Source: UBA9676 sp963741615 (GTDB taxonomy: Bacteria; Actinomycetota; Actinomycetes; Streptosporangiales; Streptosporangiaceae). From it: a stretch of 64,000 nt of DNA. The position numbers and the translations under genes were made by a program. The DNA lies in NCBI GenBank assembly GCA_963741615.1, contig CAVUIU010000014.1:1-64000 (forward strand), given 5' to 3'. A model generated the notes under the pieces. It saw only the letters and a program-made list of their open reading frames with translations, had not been told where the DNA came from and made no database searches. Of this stretch, positions 55,241-64,000 are shown in pieces; within the stretch, counting starts at the first letter, position 1, and each line of letters opens with the position of its first letter.

Positions 55241-56348
55241 GCGCCGGGACGAGGGCGTGCCCCTCGCGGTCGAGGGCGAACCCGCGCCCGCCCGGGGCGG
55301 CATGGGAGCGGGCGAGAGCGGCCCGCGCGTGCGCCTCCGCGTCCTGGGCCGTCCTGCCCAGGCCGACACCCACCTCGACCGCGATGCCCAGCTCGCTGCG
55401 GGCACGATCGGAGAACGGCGGTACCCGGAAGCCGTCGGTCACACCCGAGAGCGACCCCCGCGTCGCCGTGACCAGGAACGTGTGATCGCCCAGCTGGCTG
55501 ACCGACGCCTGCATCCGCTGGGCTTCCTGCAGCAGGAACCGGTGCACGGTGAGGCGCAGCTCCTCCTGCGATTGCCGGGGGGCCGGCCGCCGCGTCGTCT
55601 CGCGAAGGGTCGGCACCTCCACCACGGCCACCGCGAGCTGCGCCTCTTCAAGCCTGCGCTGCGCGCCGAGCAGGGTCGCCGTCCGCAGGGCCGCCCGGAT
55701 CGCGCTGCTGGTGGGGCGGACGACGCAGACGGGGATCTCGGCCGCGGTGAGCCGCTGGGCCACCGACTCCAGGCACGTGAACGCGACCGCGGTCCGGTCG
55801 CGGCGCCAGAGCCGCTCGTGGAACGCGGCCAGGGTGGCGGCGCTGGCCGGGTCCTCCCGGACATGGATGTCCGCGGTCGGGATGTCAAGCTCGGCGAAGG
55901 CCTCCTCGACGTCGCCGCGGCTCAGCACGTCCACGCTGACCCTGGACAGGTCATACCGCCCGTCCGCGCGAGCCCGCAGCAGGGTCGCGAACAGCGCGCT
56001 GCCGGACAGCGGCACGCAGGTGGCCGGGCCACGCAGGACACCCGCCCGGCGCGCGTACTCCAGCGGGACCGGGCTGGCGAAGAGAAAGACGTCGATCGCC
56101 GGGCCGAGCCGCAGCACCTTGTCCGGGGCTTCCTGCTCGTTCCGGTACGCGGCCGCCACCAGCCGCCTGGCCAGCCCGGATCCGGCGAAAGCCGGCCCCT
56201 GCGGCCAGCCCGCGCCCACCGCGCCAGCCGGGGTGGCAGCCGGCCCCGCCGTGACCGTCCCGGACAGCATGATCCGCTCAACCAGATCGTGCGGCCCGAT
56301 CACGCCGATCGTGAGCTCCACCGGAGGCTGCCGCTGGCCTGTCATCAT
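55110..56348 (-). CDS. transcriptional regulator, frameshifted before its HTH
   Basis: A 412-residue product as written. The N-terminal part (ELTIGVIGPHDLVERIMLSG) and middle sensory region (LGDHTFLVTATRGSLSGVTDGF, ELGIAVEVGVGLGRTAQDAEAHARAALA, cyclase/GGDEF-like in pattern) belong to an actinobacterial regulator family that ends with a winged HTH. Here the frame after ALVPAPRLPAAAQ runs into Arg/Pro/Thr-rich nonsense and stops at 55110, while the HTH lies in another frame ending at 54961. The offset fits one missing base in a GC run around 55210-55250. If genuine, DNA binding is lost. CCCCTAAAGGGG (56401-56412) upstream may be an operator. Confidence 0.75.
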   Translation of the reverse strand: MMTGQRQPPVELTIGVIGPHDLVERIMLSGTVTAGPAATPAGAVGAGWPQGPAFAGSGLARRLVAAAYRNEQEAPDKVLRLGPAIDVFLFASPVPLEYARRAGVLRGPATCVPLSGSALFATLLRARADGRYDLSRVSVDVLSRGDVEEAFAELDIPTADIHVREDPASAATLAAFHERLWRRDRTAVAFTCLESVAQRLTAAEIPVCVVRPTSSAIRAALRTATLLGAQRRLEEAQLAVAVVEVPTLRETTRRPAPRQSQEELRLTVHRFLLQEAQRMQASVSQLGDHTFLVTATRGSLSGVTDGFRVPPFSDRARSELGIAVEVGVGLGRTAQDAEAHARAALARSHAAPGGRGFALDREGHALVPAPRLPAAAQAGRRAWRPCPGSPTSSPTTTARTWSTPRPRVGCWA

Positions 56349-56605
56349 GCGTCAGCCACCGCCTGGTCTGATGAGGCCGCCGGGCTTCCCGGCCGGGTAT
56401 CCCCTAAAGGGGTCGGCGAATGCTTACGTGCGTTCACTGTCTGGCCTTGGGTCGGGAGGCGGGGGACTGTCTCTTTCGTAACTCACCGGAGCGTCGCTGC
56501 AAAGAGAGCCCAGCAGGGCAGCGCGCCGAAGCGGACGGTAACCGGGGCGGCAGGGTGGTCACGGTCGTTCTTCCCCGCGGCCCGGGTGGGAGCCGGCTCG
56601 CCACG

Positions 56606-57886
56606 TCAGGCGCTCTCCTCCGGGGTGATGTCGGCACCCAGGGTGGTGAGCCGGCTGGCGATGGCCGCGTGCCCCCGGTCGATCAGGTATCCGGGGGCGA
56701 CTACCGTCTCGCCTTCCGCGCACAGCCCGGCCAGGATGAGCGCCATTCCGGTGCGCAGGTCGTGCGCGATCACCTTGGTTCCCCGGAGGGTGGACGGGCC
56801 GTGCACGATGGCCACGCTGCCGTCCACCTCAACCTCAGCGCCCATCTTGGTGAGCTCGCCCACAAGGGTGAACCGGCCATCGTAGATGTTCTCACGGATG
56901 TAGCTGGTGCCATCGGCGAGGCAACTGAGCGCCATGATGGGGGACTGCAGGTCGGTCGCGAAGCCCGGGTACGGGCTGGTGATCACGTTGATGGGCCGCA
57001 GCGGGCGCTCCCTGCGCACCTGCAGCACCGCGCCGTTGGAGGCGAACTCCACGCCCATCTGCTCCAGCTTCCAGCGGGCTACCCCGAAGTGCTCCAGATT
57101 GGCCCCGACCAGGCTCAGCTCGCCGCCGGTGATCGCGGCGGCCATGGCGAACATGCCGGCGTCGATCCGGTCAGCCATCACCGTGTGCTCGGTGGCGGCC
57201 AGCTTGTCGACGCCGTGGACGGTGATGAAGCCAGTGCCCCCGCCGCTGATCTGCGCCCCCATCTTGGTCATGAACGCGATCATGTCGAGCACTTCGGGCT
57301 CGGAGGCGGTGTTGTCGATCACGGTGGTACCGACGGCGAGGGACGCTGCCATGATCAGGTTCTCGGTGCCCATGTGGGAGGGGGTATCCAGGTACAGGTG
57401 GGCACCGCGAAGCTTCCCGGCCTTGATGTAGATCTTGTCCCCTGCCTCGTCCACCGTCGCACCCAGCCGGGTGAAGCCCCGGTAGTGGAAGTCGAGATTG
57501 CGGCTGCCCAGGTTGCAGCCGCCGATGCCCTCGATTACCGCCTCTCCCAGCCGGTGCAGCAGGGCGGGAACGAAGACGACCGAGCCCCGGAAGCGACGGG
57601 CGATCTCGGCCGGGAGCACCGCGCTGGTCAGGGTCGACGCATCCACCACGAGGGTCCGCTCCGCCTCATGGAACTTCACTACCGCGCCGACCGCCTGCGC
57701 CAGTTCCACCGCTCGGCGCACATCCTCGATCGGGGGTACGTTCCGCAGGACCGTCCGGCCTTCCGATGCCAGGAGCGAGGCGGCGATCATCTTGAGTGCG
57801 GCGTTCTTGGCGCCTTGCACGAAGACGGTGCCTTGCAGCGGTATGCCGCCTTGCACGCGGTAGCAGGTCTCGGGGCCAACGGTCAT
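56606..57886 (-). CDS. murA: UDP-N-acetylglucosamine 1-carboxyvinyltransferase (MurA family)
   Basis: A 426-residue EPSP-synthase-fold enzyme. GAKNAALKM (catalytic Lys), FRGSVVFVP (Arg) and the GGCNLGSR loop with the PEP-attacking Cys are retained; ADRIDAGMFAMAAAITGGELSL and the C-terminal DLRTGMALILAGLCAEGET fit. It starts peptidoglycan synthesis. The N-terminus and HYRGFTRLGATV region differ from textbook MurA, so it may be a paralogue. ATG 57886 follows AGGAG by ten bases. Confidence 0.88.
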   Translation of the reverse strand: MTVGPETCYRVQGGIPLQGTVFVQGAKNAALKMIAASLLASEGRTVLRNVPPIEDVRRAVELAQAVGAVVKFHEAERTLVVDASTLTSAVLPAEIARRFRGSVVFVPALLHRLGEAVIEGIGGCNLGSRNLDFHYRGFTRLGATVDEAGDKIYIKAGKLRGAHLYLDTPSHMGTENLIMAASLAVGTTVIDNTASEPEVLDMIAFMTKMGAQISGGGTGFITVHGVDKLAATEHTVMADRIDAGMFAMAAAITGGELSLVGANLEHFGVARWKLEQMGVEFASNGAVLQVRRERPLRPINVITSPYPGFATDLQSPIMALSCLADGTSYIRENIYDGRFTLVGELTKMGAEVEVDGSVAIVHGPSTLRGTKVIAHDLRTGMALILAGLCAEGETVVAPGYLIDRGHAAIASRLTTLGADITPEESA

Positions 57887-58245
57887 GGGCGCGCTGCTCC
57901 TGTTCCTTGGATGCCGGTCGGGCCGGCCCACGGCCGGATAACGCGGTGGCCCGGCCTCGCGTGAACTGCCCGCCGGCTGAGTCGTGTACGGGAAGCTCGG
58001 TGTCCGCGGGTCTCAGTATCCCACCGGGTCGGCAGTCCGCAGGTCATTGCGGGCATCTCGGCCCTGACACGCGGCAGCACCGTCCCGATCCCGCCATCTG
58101 TCTCCGTCACGACCGTTTCCTACCCCGTTCCCCCGTCCATGGTGCCAGGTCCGGCCGGGCCACCGGGGAATCCCCAGGGCACACCGCGTGTGCGGTATAT
58201 CACCCGCACCTGCTAGCCCAGTGGCCCGTGGGAAGCCTGGGGCTG
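57887..58245. other. 359-bp spacer between murA and purC
   Basis: Must contain the murA promoter (minus). Near the purC end GTGCGG...CCGCAC (about 58187-58206) is a small inverted repeat that could end purC transcription. I see no ORF with coding character. Confidence 0.4.
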
Positions 58246-59139
58246 CTATGACCAGCGGCGGCCGGTGATGCGCTCATATGCCTCGATATAGAGGGCCCTG
58301 GTGCGCCCGACGACGCGCTCGGGCAGTTCGGGCGGCTGTGTGCCCGGCGCCGCACCGCCCGGGTGGCGGTCCCAGCCGGCCTCCGGCGAGTCCAGCCAGT
58401 CGCGGACGAACTGCTTGTCGAACGACGGCTGGGGACCACCGGGCCGCCATTGGCCCGCTGGCCAGAACCGGGACGAATCCGGTGTGAGCACCTCGTCGGC
58501 GAGCAGCAGCCGCCCGTGCGCGTCGTAGCCGAGCTCGATCTTGGTGTCAGCCACGATGATGCCGCCGTCCGCTGCCAGGCTGGCGCCGCGCCGGTACACC
58601 TCCAGCGTGATCCGTTCCAGCTCGGCGGCGGCGCCGGGCCCGACGAGGCGGGCCACCGACTCCGCCGTGATGTTCTCGTCGTGCTCCCCGCGCGGCGCCT
58701 TGCTCGCCGGTGTGAAGACCGGCTCCGGCAGCCGTTCGCTCTCGGTGAGACCGGGGGGGAGCGCCACCCCGCACACCGCCCCCGTCCGCTGGTAGTCGCG
58801 CCACGCCGACCCGGCCAGATAGCCGCGGGCGACGCATTCCACGGGGACCATCGACAGCCGCTGGCACACCATGGCCCGGCCCGCGAACTCGGCCGGGACC
58901 TGAGCGTCCACCAGGTGGTTGGGCACCAGGTCGGCGAGCCGCTCGAACCACCACAGCGAGAGCTGAGTGAGGATCCTTCCCTTGTCCGGGATGAGCGTGG
59001 GCAGCACGTAGTCGTGGGCCGAGATGCGGTCGGTGGCGACGAGCAGCAGCAGGCCACCGGGCAGCTCATAGACCTCGCGCACCTTCCCCGAGTACAGATG
59101 CCGCAGCGGCGGGCCGCCGCCACCGTCCGGTGGCGTCAC
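58246..59139 (-). CDS. purC: SAICAR synthetase
   Basis: A 297-residue purine enzyme: LYSGKVREVYELPGGLLLLVATDRISAHDYVLP, VPVECVARGYLAGSAWRDYQ, DENITAESVARLVG, IIVADTKIELGYD and SFDKQFVRDWL. It joins aspartate to CAIR using ATP. GTG 59139 overlaps the purB stop (GTGA); the longer open frame upstream is a shadow of purB. Confidence 0.95.
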   Translation of the reverse strand: MTPPDGGGGPPLRHLYSGKVREVYELPGGLLLLVATDRISAHDYVLPTLIPDKGRILTQLSLWWFERLADLVPNHLVDAQVPAEFAGRAMVCQRLSMVPVECVARGYLAGSAWRDYQRTGAVCGVALPPGLTESERLPEPVFTPASKAPRGEHDENITAESVARLVGPGAAAELERITLEVYRRGASLAADGGIIVADTKIELGYDAHGRLLLADEVLTPDSSRFWPAGQWRPGGPQPSFDKQFVRDWLDSPEAGWDRHPGGAAPGTQPPELPERVVGRTRALYIEAYERITGRRWS

Positions 59140-60452
59140 CGCAGCGCCCGGAGGCGGTCGAAGACGCCGCCAAGCCGCTCGACGTAGCGCTCCGGGCGGC
59201 ACGCCTCGTCCAGCCCGGCTTCGTCCAGGTTCCGGCCCGCGCCCGCGGCCTGCTTGCGGAGCGTCTCGCGGAAGGGTGTGCCGGTCTCCCATGTCTCCAT
59301 CGCCGCCGCCTGGACCAGGGCATAGGCGTCCTCGCGGGACATTCCCGCCGCCACCAGGGCGAGCAGCACTGTCGAGGTGTAGATCAGCCCCCCGGTCGAG
59401 TCCAGGTTGGCGCGCATCCGGGCGGTGTCCACCACCAGTCCGCGGACCAGGCCGGTGGTCAGGTTCAGCAGGTAGTCCGTGGCGATGGCGGCATCGGGCA
59501 GCGCCACCCGTTCCACACTGGAGTGGGAGATGTCCCGCTCGTGCCAGAGCGCCATCCCTTCCGTCACCGGTGTCACATAGGCCCGGACCATCCGCGCGAG
59601 ACCGCAGATCCGCTCGGACCTGATCGGGTTCTTCTTGTGCGGCATCGCGGACGAGCCCTTCTGCCCGGCCGAGAACGGCTCGGCGAGCTCGCGCACTTCG
59701 GTCCGCTGGCCGTGCCGGACCTCCAGTGCGACCGCCTCGCACGCGGTGGCCAGCAGTGCCAGCACGCTCACCCACTCGGCGATACCGTCGCGGAACACGA
59801 CCTGGGTGGCCACGTCCGGCGGCCGCAGGCCAAGCTCGGCGAGCACCGTCGCCTCGATGGCCGGGTCGATATTGGAGTAGGTGCCGACCGGCCCCGACAG
59901 CTTGCCGACCGCGACGCCGTCCCGCGCCCGGGCGAGCCGGTCCCGGCAGCGCGCCACGGCGAACGCGAAGTCGGCCACCCGGTGCCCCCAGATGTCGGGC
60001 TCGGCGTGGATGCCGTGCGTCCGGCCGACCCGCAGCGTGCCCGAATGGGCGAGGCCATGCTCGCGCAGCACCACCACCAGCCCGGACGCCCGCTCGGTGA
60101 GCAGGTCGGTCGCCTCGGCCAGCTGGAGCGCGAGCGCGGTGTCGCCCAGGTCGGACGAGGTCATCCCGAAGTGGACGAAAGCCGCCGCCTCGCGGGGGGA
60201 GGTGTTGTCCGCCCACGCGCTGAGGAAGGCGATCACGTCGTGATCGGTCACAGCCTCGTAAGCCGCCACCGCCTCCGGGGTGGGCGGCGGGGCGGCGCGG
60301 ACCGCCGCGGCGGAATCCGCCGGGACCGTCCCGGCCCCGGCCTGCGCCGCCAGGACGAGTGTCTCCACCCGGCACCACAGCTCGTACTTGTGCGCCTCGC
60401 TCCAGACCCGGCCCATCTCCGGCAGTGTGTATCGCCCGATCACGCCTTCCAT
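59136..60452 (-). CDS. purB: adenylosuccinate lyase
   Basis: A 438-residue fumarase/aspartase-fold enzyme with the signature SSAMPHKKNPIRSE, GRTHGIHAEPDIWGHRVAD and HFGMTSSDLGDTALALQLAEA. It acts twice in purine synthesis (SAICAR to AICAR; adenylosuccinate to AMP). The start overlaps the ltrA-like gene end by 13 bp and the end overlaps purC, so these are translationally linked. Confidence 0.96.
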   Translation of the reverse strand: MEGVIGRYTLPEMGRVWSEAHKYELWCRVETLVLAAQAGAGTVPADSAAAVRAAPPPTPEAVAAYEAVTDHDVIAFLSAWADNTSPREAAAFVHFGMTSSDLGDTALALQLAEATDLLTERASGLVVVLREHGLAHSGTLRVGRTHGIHAEPDIWGHRVADFAFAVARCRDRLARARDGVAVGKLSGPVGTYSNIDPAIEATVLAELGLRPPDVATQVVFRDGIAEWVSVLALLATACEAVALEVRHGQRTEVRELAEPFSAGQKGSSAMPHKKNPIRSERICGLARMVRAYVTPVTEGMALWHERDISHSSVERVALPDAAIATDYLLNLTTGLVRGLVVDTARMRANLDSTGGLIYTSTVLLALVAAGMSREDAYALVQAAAMETWETGTPFRETLRKQAAGAGRNLDEAGLDEACRPERYVERLGGVFDRLRALR

Positions 60453-61672
60453 CCTCCCCCATGCCCCGCCCGGAGCCGGCCCACAGGCAGCCGCCAGGCC
60501 GCCAGGTGCCGCTCCCCGGCCAGCATCGCCACCAGGGCACCCAGCAGCACCGCGAGCTGGGCCTCGACGGAGACGGTCGCCCCCAGCGCCGCCGCCGCCA
60601 GCGCGAGCGCCGCGGCGGCCAGCCGGGGCCAGGGGGTCCCGATCCGCAGGATGGCCCGGAACCAGGCATCACCGGCCAGGAACAGGGCGACGCCGCCGGA
60701 CAGCGCGATGGCCTGGCCGACCGGGTGCGGCTGGGCCGCGTGCCCGATCGTGAGCAGCACTCCAGCGGCCATGGCCACCACACCGAGCAGCATCGGTATG
60801 TGCGCGAAGAAGTACGCCGACAGCGCGAGCGAGGGCCGCTGCCCGGGGTCCGCGGCGGTGAAGGCGCGCTCGGCGCGGCCATCGTCGCCGGTGCCGAAGT
60901 ACGCCCACCACAGGCAGGCGGTCAGGGCCAGCCCGAGGACGGCGGCGGCGAGAAGCGAGCCGGTCACGCGCTGGCGCGAGGCACTGATGCCGATAGCAGC
61001 GACCGACTCGCCGAGCGCCACGATGATGAGCGCCCCGTGGCGTTCCACGAAGTGGGCCGGCTGGATCTCGAACCGCCCGGCCGGGTGGGCGATCAGCGGC
61101 GAGAGCACCTGGATGGCCAGCGCCGCGGCCCACAGGGCATAGACGGCGGGGCCATTTGCCACCCCGGCCAGGATCACCAGCAGCGCGGAGGTGATGTTGA
61201 AGGGCGCGATCCGCATGATGTTCCGGTTGAGCCGGTAGTACAGCGACGCGTGCACCAGCACCACGATGAGATAGCCGAGCCCGAGTGCGGCCCCGGTCTC
61301 GCTCACTTCCGGGCCGAACCCGTGCGGGATCGCCAGCCCGACGACGAGGAACCCGGCCATGCCCGCGAGCAGCAGCAGCCGCTCCGGTGTCCGGTCCGGC
61401 GTCCGCGTGTTGGTCAGCCAGGCATACCCCCCGTACATCCACCACAGCACCCCGAAGATGAGCAGCACCTGCGCCACCCCGGTCAGCGACAGGTGGTGCG
61501 CCAGCAGCGCCGTGAGCTGGGTGAGGGTGAAGGCGAAGACCAGGTCGAAGAACAGTTCCAGGGTGCTGACGCGCAACGGGGCGTCGTCGCGCGGGCCGTT
61601 GCCGGGCGGCCCGTTGCCGGGCGGGCGGTCACCGGGGGGCAGGTCCGGTGGAGTACTTGGCGTGGGGGGCAC
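60440..61672 (-). CDS. low temperature requirement A (LtrA) membrane protein
   Basis: A 410-residue LtrA family protein with about ten membrane helices; the hallmark STLELFFDLVFAFTLTQLTALLAHH, the WWMYGGYAW segment, FVERHGALIIVALGESV and the WWAYFGTGDD segment are present. Function unclear despite the name. Its N-terminal Pro/Gly run comes from a 15-bp repeat. It sits inside the pur cluster between purD and purB. The GTG at 61672 has no strong Shine-Dalgarno; a later start near the LELFFDL motif is possible. Confidence 0.87.
   Translation of the reverse strand: MPPTPSTPPDLPPGDRPPGNGPPGNGPRDDAPLRVSTLELFFDLVFAFTLTQLTALLAHHLSLTGVAQVLLIFGVLWWMYGGYAWLTNTRTPDRTPERLLLLAGMAGFLVVGLAIPHGFGPEVSETGAALGLGYLIVVLVHASLYYRLNRNIMRIAPFNITSALLVILAGVANGPAVYALWAAALAIQVLSPLIAHPAGRFEIQPAHFVERHGALIIVALGESVAAIGISASRQRVTGSLLAAAVLGLALTACLWWAYFGTGDDGRAERAFTAADPGQRPSLALSAYFFAHIPMLLGVVAMAAGVLLTIGHAAQPHPVGQAIALSGGVALFLAGDAWFRAILRIGTPWPRLAAAALALAAAALGATVSVEAQLAVLLGALVAMLAGERHLAAWRLPVGRLRAGHGGGWKA
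61593..61637. repeat. 15-bp tandem repeat at the ltrA-like 5' end
   Basis: Three 15-bp units (61593, 61608, 61623; CGGCCCGTTGCCGGG type) encode PPGNG repeats in the N-terminus of the LtrA protein. Confidence 0.8.
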
Positions 61673-61716
61673 GGTGCTTCCGGTCGGGAGGGGGCTGGCG
61701 TGGGGCGATGTTCCGG

Positions 61717-63021
<1,305 letters not shown>

Positions 63022-63133
63022 GGCGCGAGCCTACCTGGCATCACCGCCCCGGGGCCTGCGAAGCGGCCCGCGCCCGGGTGCCGGCGGTGCTGGGCCTGCC
63101 GGGCGCGGGCCGGGACCGGGTGGCCCGCGGGCT

Positions 63134-64000
63134 TCAGATGAGCGGGCGCAGCTGAAGGATCTGGTCGCGGCGCGGGCCGGTGCCGAGCGCTGCCACCGGC
63201 GCGCCGATGATTTCCTCCACCGCGCGCACGTAGGCCTGGGCGTTGCGGGGCAGCCCGGCGAACTCCCGCACGCCGGCGAGGTCCTCTTCCCAGCCGTCCA
63301 GGTACTCGTAGACGGGCGTCGCGTGGTGGAACTCGGTCTGCGTCATCGGGATCTCGTCGTGCCTGGTCCCGCCCACGTCGTAGGCCACGCAGACCGGCAC
63401 CTTCGGCAGGCCGGAAAGCACGTCGAGCTTGGTCATGAAGTAATCGGTGATGCCGTTGACCCTGGTCGCGTAGCGGGCGATGACCGCGTCGAACCACCCG
63501 GTGCGGCGCGGCCGGCCGGTGGTCACCCCGTACTCGCCGCCGGCCTGGCGCAGCCACTCGCCCTGCTCGTCGAGGAGTTCGGTGGGGAACGGCCCGGCAC
63601 CCACCCTGGTGGTGTAGGCCTTGACGATGCCGATGACCTTGGTGATCCGGGTCGGGCCGATGCCCGAGCCCGCGCAGGCGCCGCCGGCAGTGGGGGAAGA
63701 GGAGGTCACGAACGGGTAGGTGCCGTGGTCCACGTCGAGCTGGGTCGCCTGGGCACCTTCCAGCAGCACGGTCCGGCCGTCGTCGAGGGCCCGGTTGAGA
63801 ACCAGGGCGGTGTCGGCGAGGTGGGGCCGCATCCGCTCGCCGTAGCCGAGGTACTCGGCCGCCACGGCGGCGGCGTCGATGCCGCGCCGGTTGTAGACCT
63901 TGGTGAGCAGCTGGTTCTTCTCGCGGAGCACCAGGTTCAGCTTCTGCTCCAGGATCCCCGGGTCGAACAGGTCCTGGACCCGGATCCCGGTCCGCGCCAC
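63134..64000 (-). CDS. purA: adenylosuccinate synthetase, 3' part
   Basis: The C-terminal 288 residues of PurA; the N-terminal GTP-binding part lies beyond the window edge, so the apparent GTG at 64000 is internal. VLLEGAQATQLDVDHGTYPFVTSS, GSGIGPTRITKVIGIVKAYTTRVGAGPFPTEL, TTGRPRRTGWFDAV and MTKLDVLSGLPKVPVCVAYD are diagnostic. It makes adenylosuccinate from IMP and aspartate, the substrate of PurB encoded downstream. Confidence 0.95.
   Translation of the reverse strand: MARTGIRVQDLFDPGILEQKLNLVLREKNQLLTKVYNRRGIDAAAVAAEYLGYGERMRPHLADTALVLNRALDDGRTVLLEGAQATQLDVDHGTYPFVTSSSPTAGGACAGSGIGPTRITKVIGIVKAYTTRVGAGPFPTELLDEQGEWLRQAGGEYGVTTGRPRRTGWFDAVIARYATRVNGITDYFMTKLDVLSGLPKVPVCVAYDVGGTRHDEIPMTQTEFHHATPVYEYLDGWEEDLAGVREFAGLPRNAQAYVRAVEEIIGAPVAALGTGPRRDQILQLRPLI

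Noticed and set aside
55150..55270. Programmed -1 frameshift site in the HTH regulator
   Set aside because: No slippery heptamer of the X-XXY-YYZ type or downstream pseudoknot was apparent; an indel is simpler.
58246..60882. 878-codon single protein covering purC and purB
   Set aside because: Only the C-terminal 297 residues are PurC-like; the upstream part is the purB gene read in the wrong frame.

Overview
This 64 kb window comes from the chromosome of a high-GC actinomycete. Evidence for this is the strong GC bias at third codon positions, many GTG and TTG starts, WhiB and Lsr2 family proteins, and a gene order close to two conserved actinobacterial blocks. The first block matches the mycobacterial Rv3676-Rv3683 region (metallophosphoesterase, class A PBP, WhiB4/WblA, two Get3/ArsA ATPases, DUF4177, Rid, MBL, Crp). 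The second matches the dacB-DUF2342-tilS-hpt-ftsH-folE-folPBK-panC-coaX-lysS-lsr2-clpC block. This synteny is recalled from knowledge of the families, not computed. No tRNA, rRNA, CRISPR array, transposase, integrase or phage gene was seen; nearly everything looks like core genome.

Layout. 0-8 kb: phosphoesterase, yqeY, a PonA2-like PBP whose transpeptidase nucleophile motif is altered, wblA, a pair of ArsA/Get3 ATPases and an SPFH protein. 8-12 kb: DUF4177, Rid, Nudix, MBL hydrolase, crp and ppa. 12-24 kb: dacB, DUF2342 protease-like protein, tilS, hpt, ftsH, folE, an MprF-like membrane protein, folP-folB-folK and DUF3180, largely one + strand run. 23.5-26 kb (minus): an orphan NuoD-like protein and a MidA-type methyltransferase disrupted by a repeat expansion. 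26-34 kb: pantothenate/CoA genes (panC, coaX, with no panD between them), small enzymes, lysS and a secreted NlpC/P60 hydrolase. 34-43 kb: argA-like acetyltransferase, a membrane-anchored HTH protein, a fused EndoQ-PHP nuclease/UvrD helicase, a small membrane protein, lsr2 and clpC. 43-46 kb (minus): mutY and radA. 46-51 kb: TIM-barrel isomerase, BKACE enzyme, asparaginase, an XRE regulator with a palindromic operator, and DUF2516. 51-57 kb: AlaX editing protein, M56/BlaI pair, macrodomain, hisC-like aminotransferase and a frameshifted HTH regulator. 57-64 kb (minus): murA-like gene, then purA, purD, ltrA, purB and purC.

Two features stand out against this conserved background. First, short GC-rich tandem repeats (9-42 bp units) recur, many of them at gene 3' ends, across stop codons or in protein linkers. 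Second, three conserved genes (midA, radA, HTH regulator) have their conserved C-termini in a different frame from their N-terminal part; in midA and radA the switch lies at a tandem repeat. These could be sequencing errors, recent mutation or slippage-driven variation; the sequence alone cannot decide. The most notable single gene is the EndoQ-UvrD fusion.

Many genes have a TANNNT hexamer 6-9 nt before the start and no Shine-Dalgarno sequence, which suggests leaderless transcripts are common.
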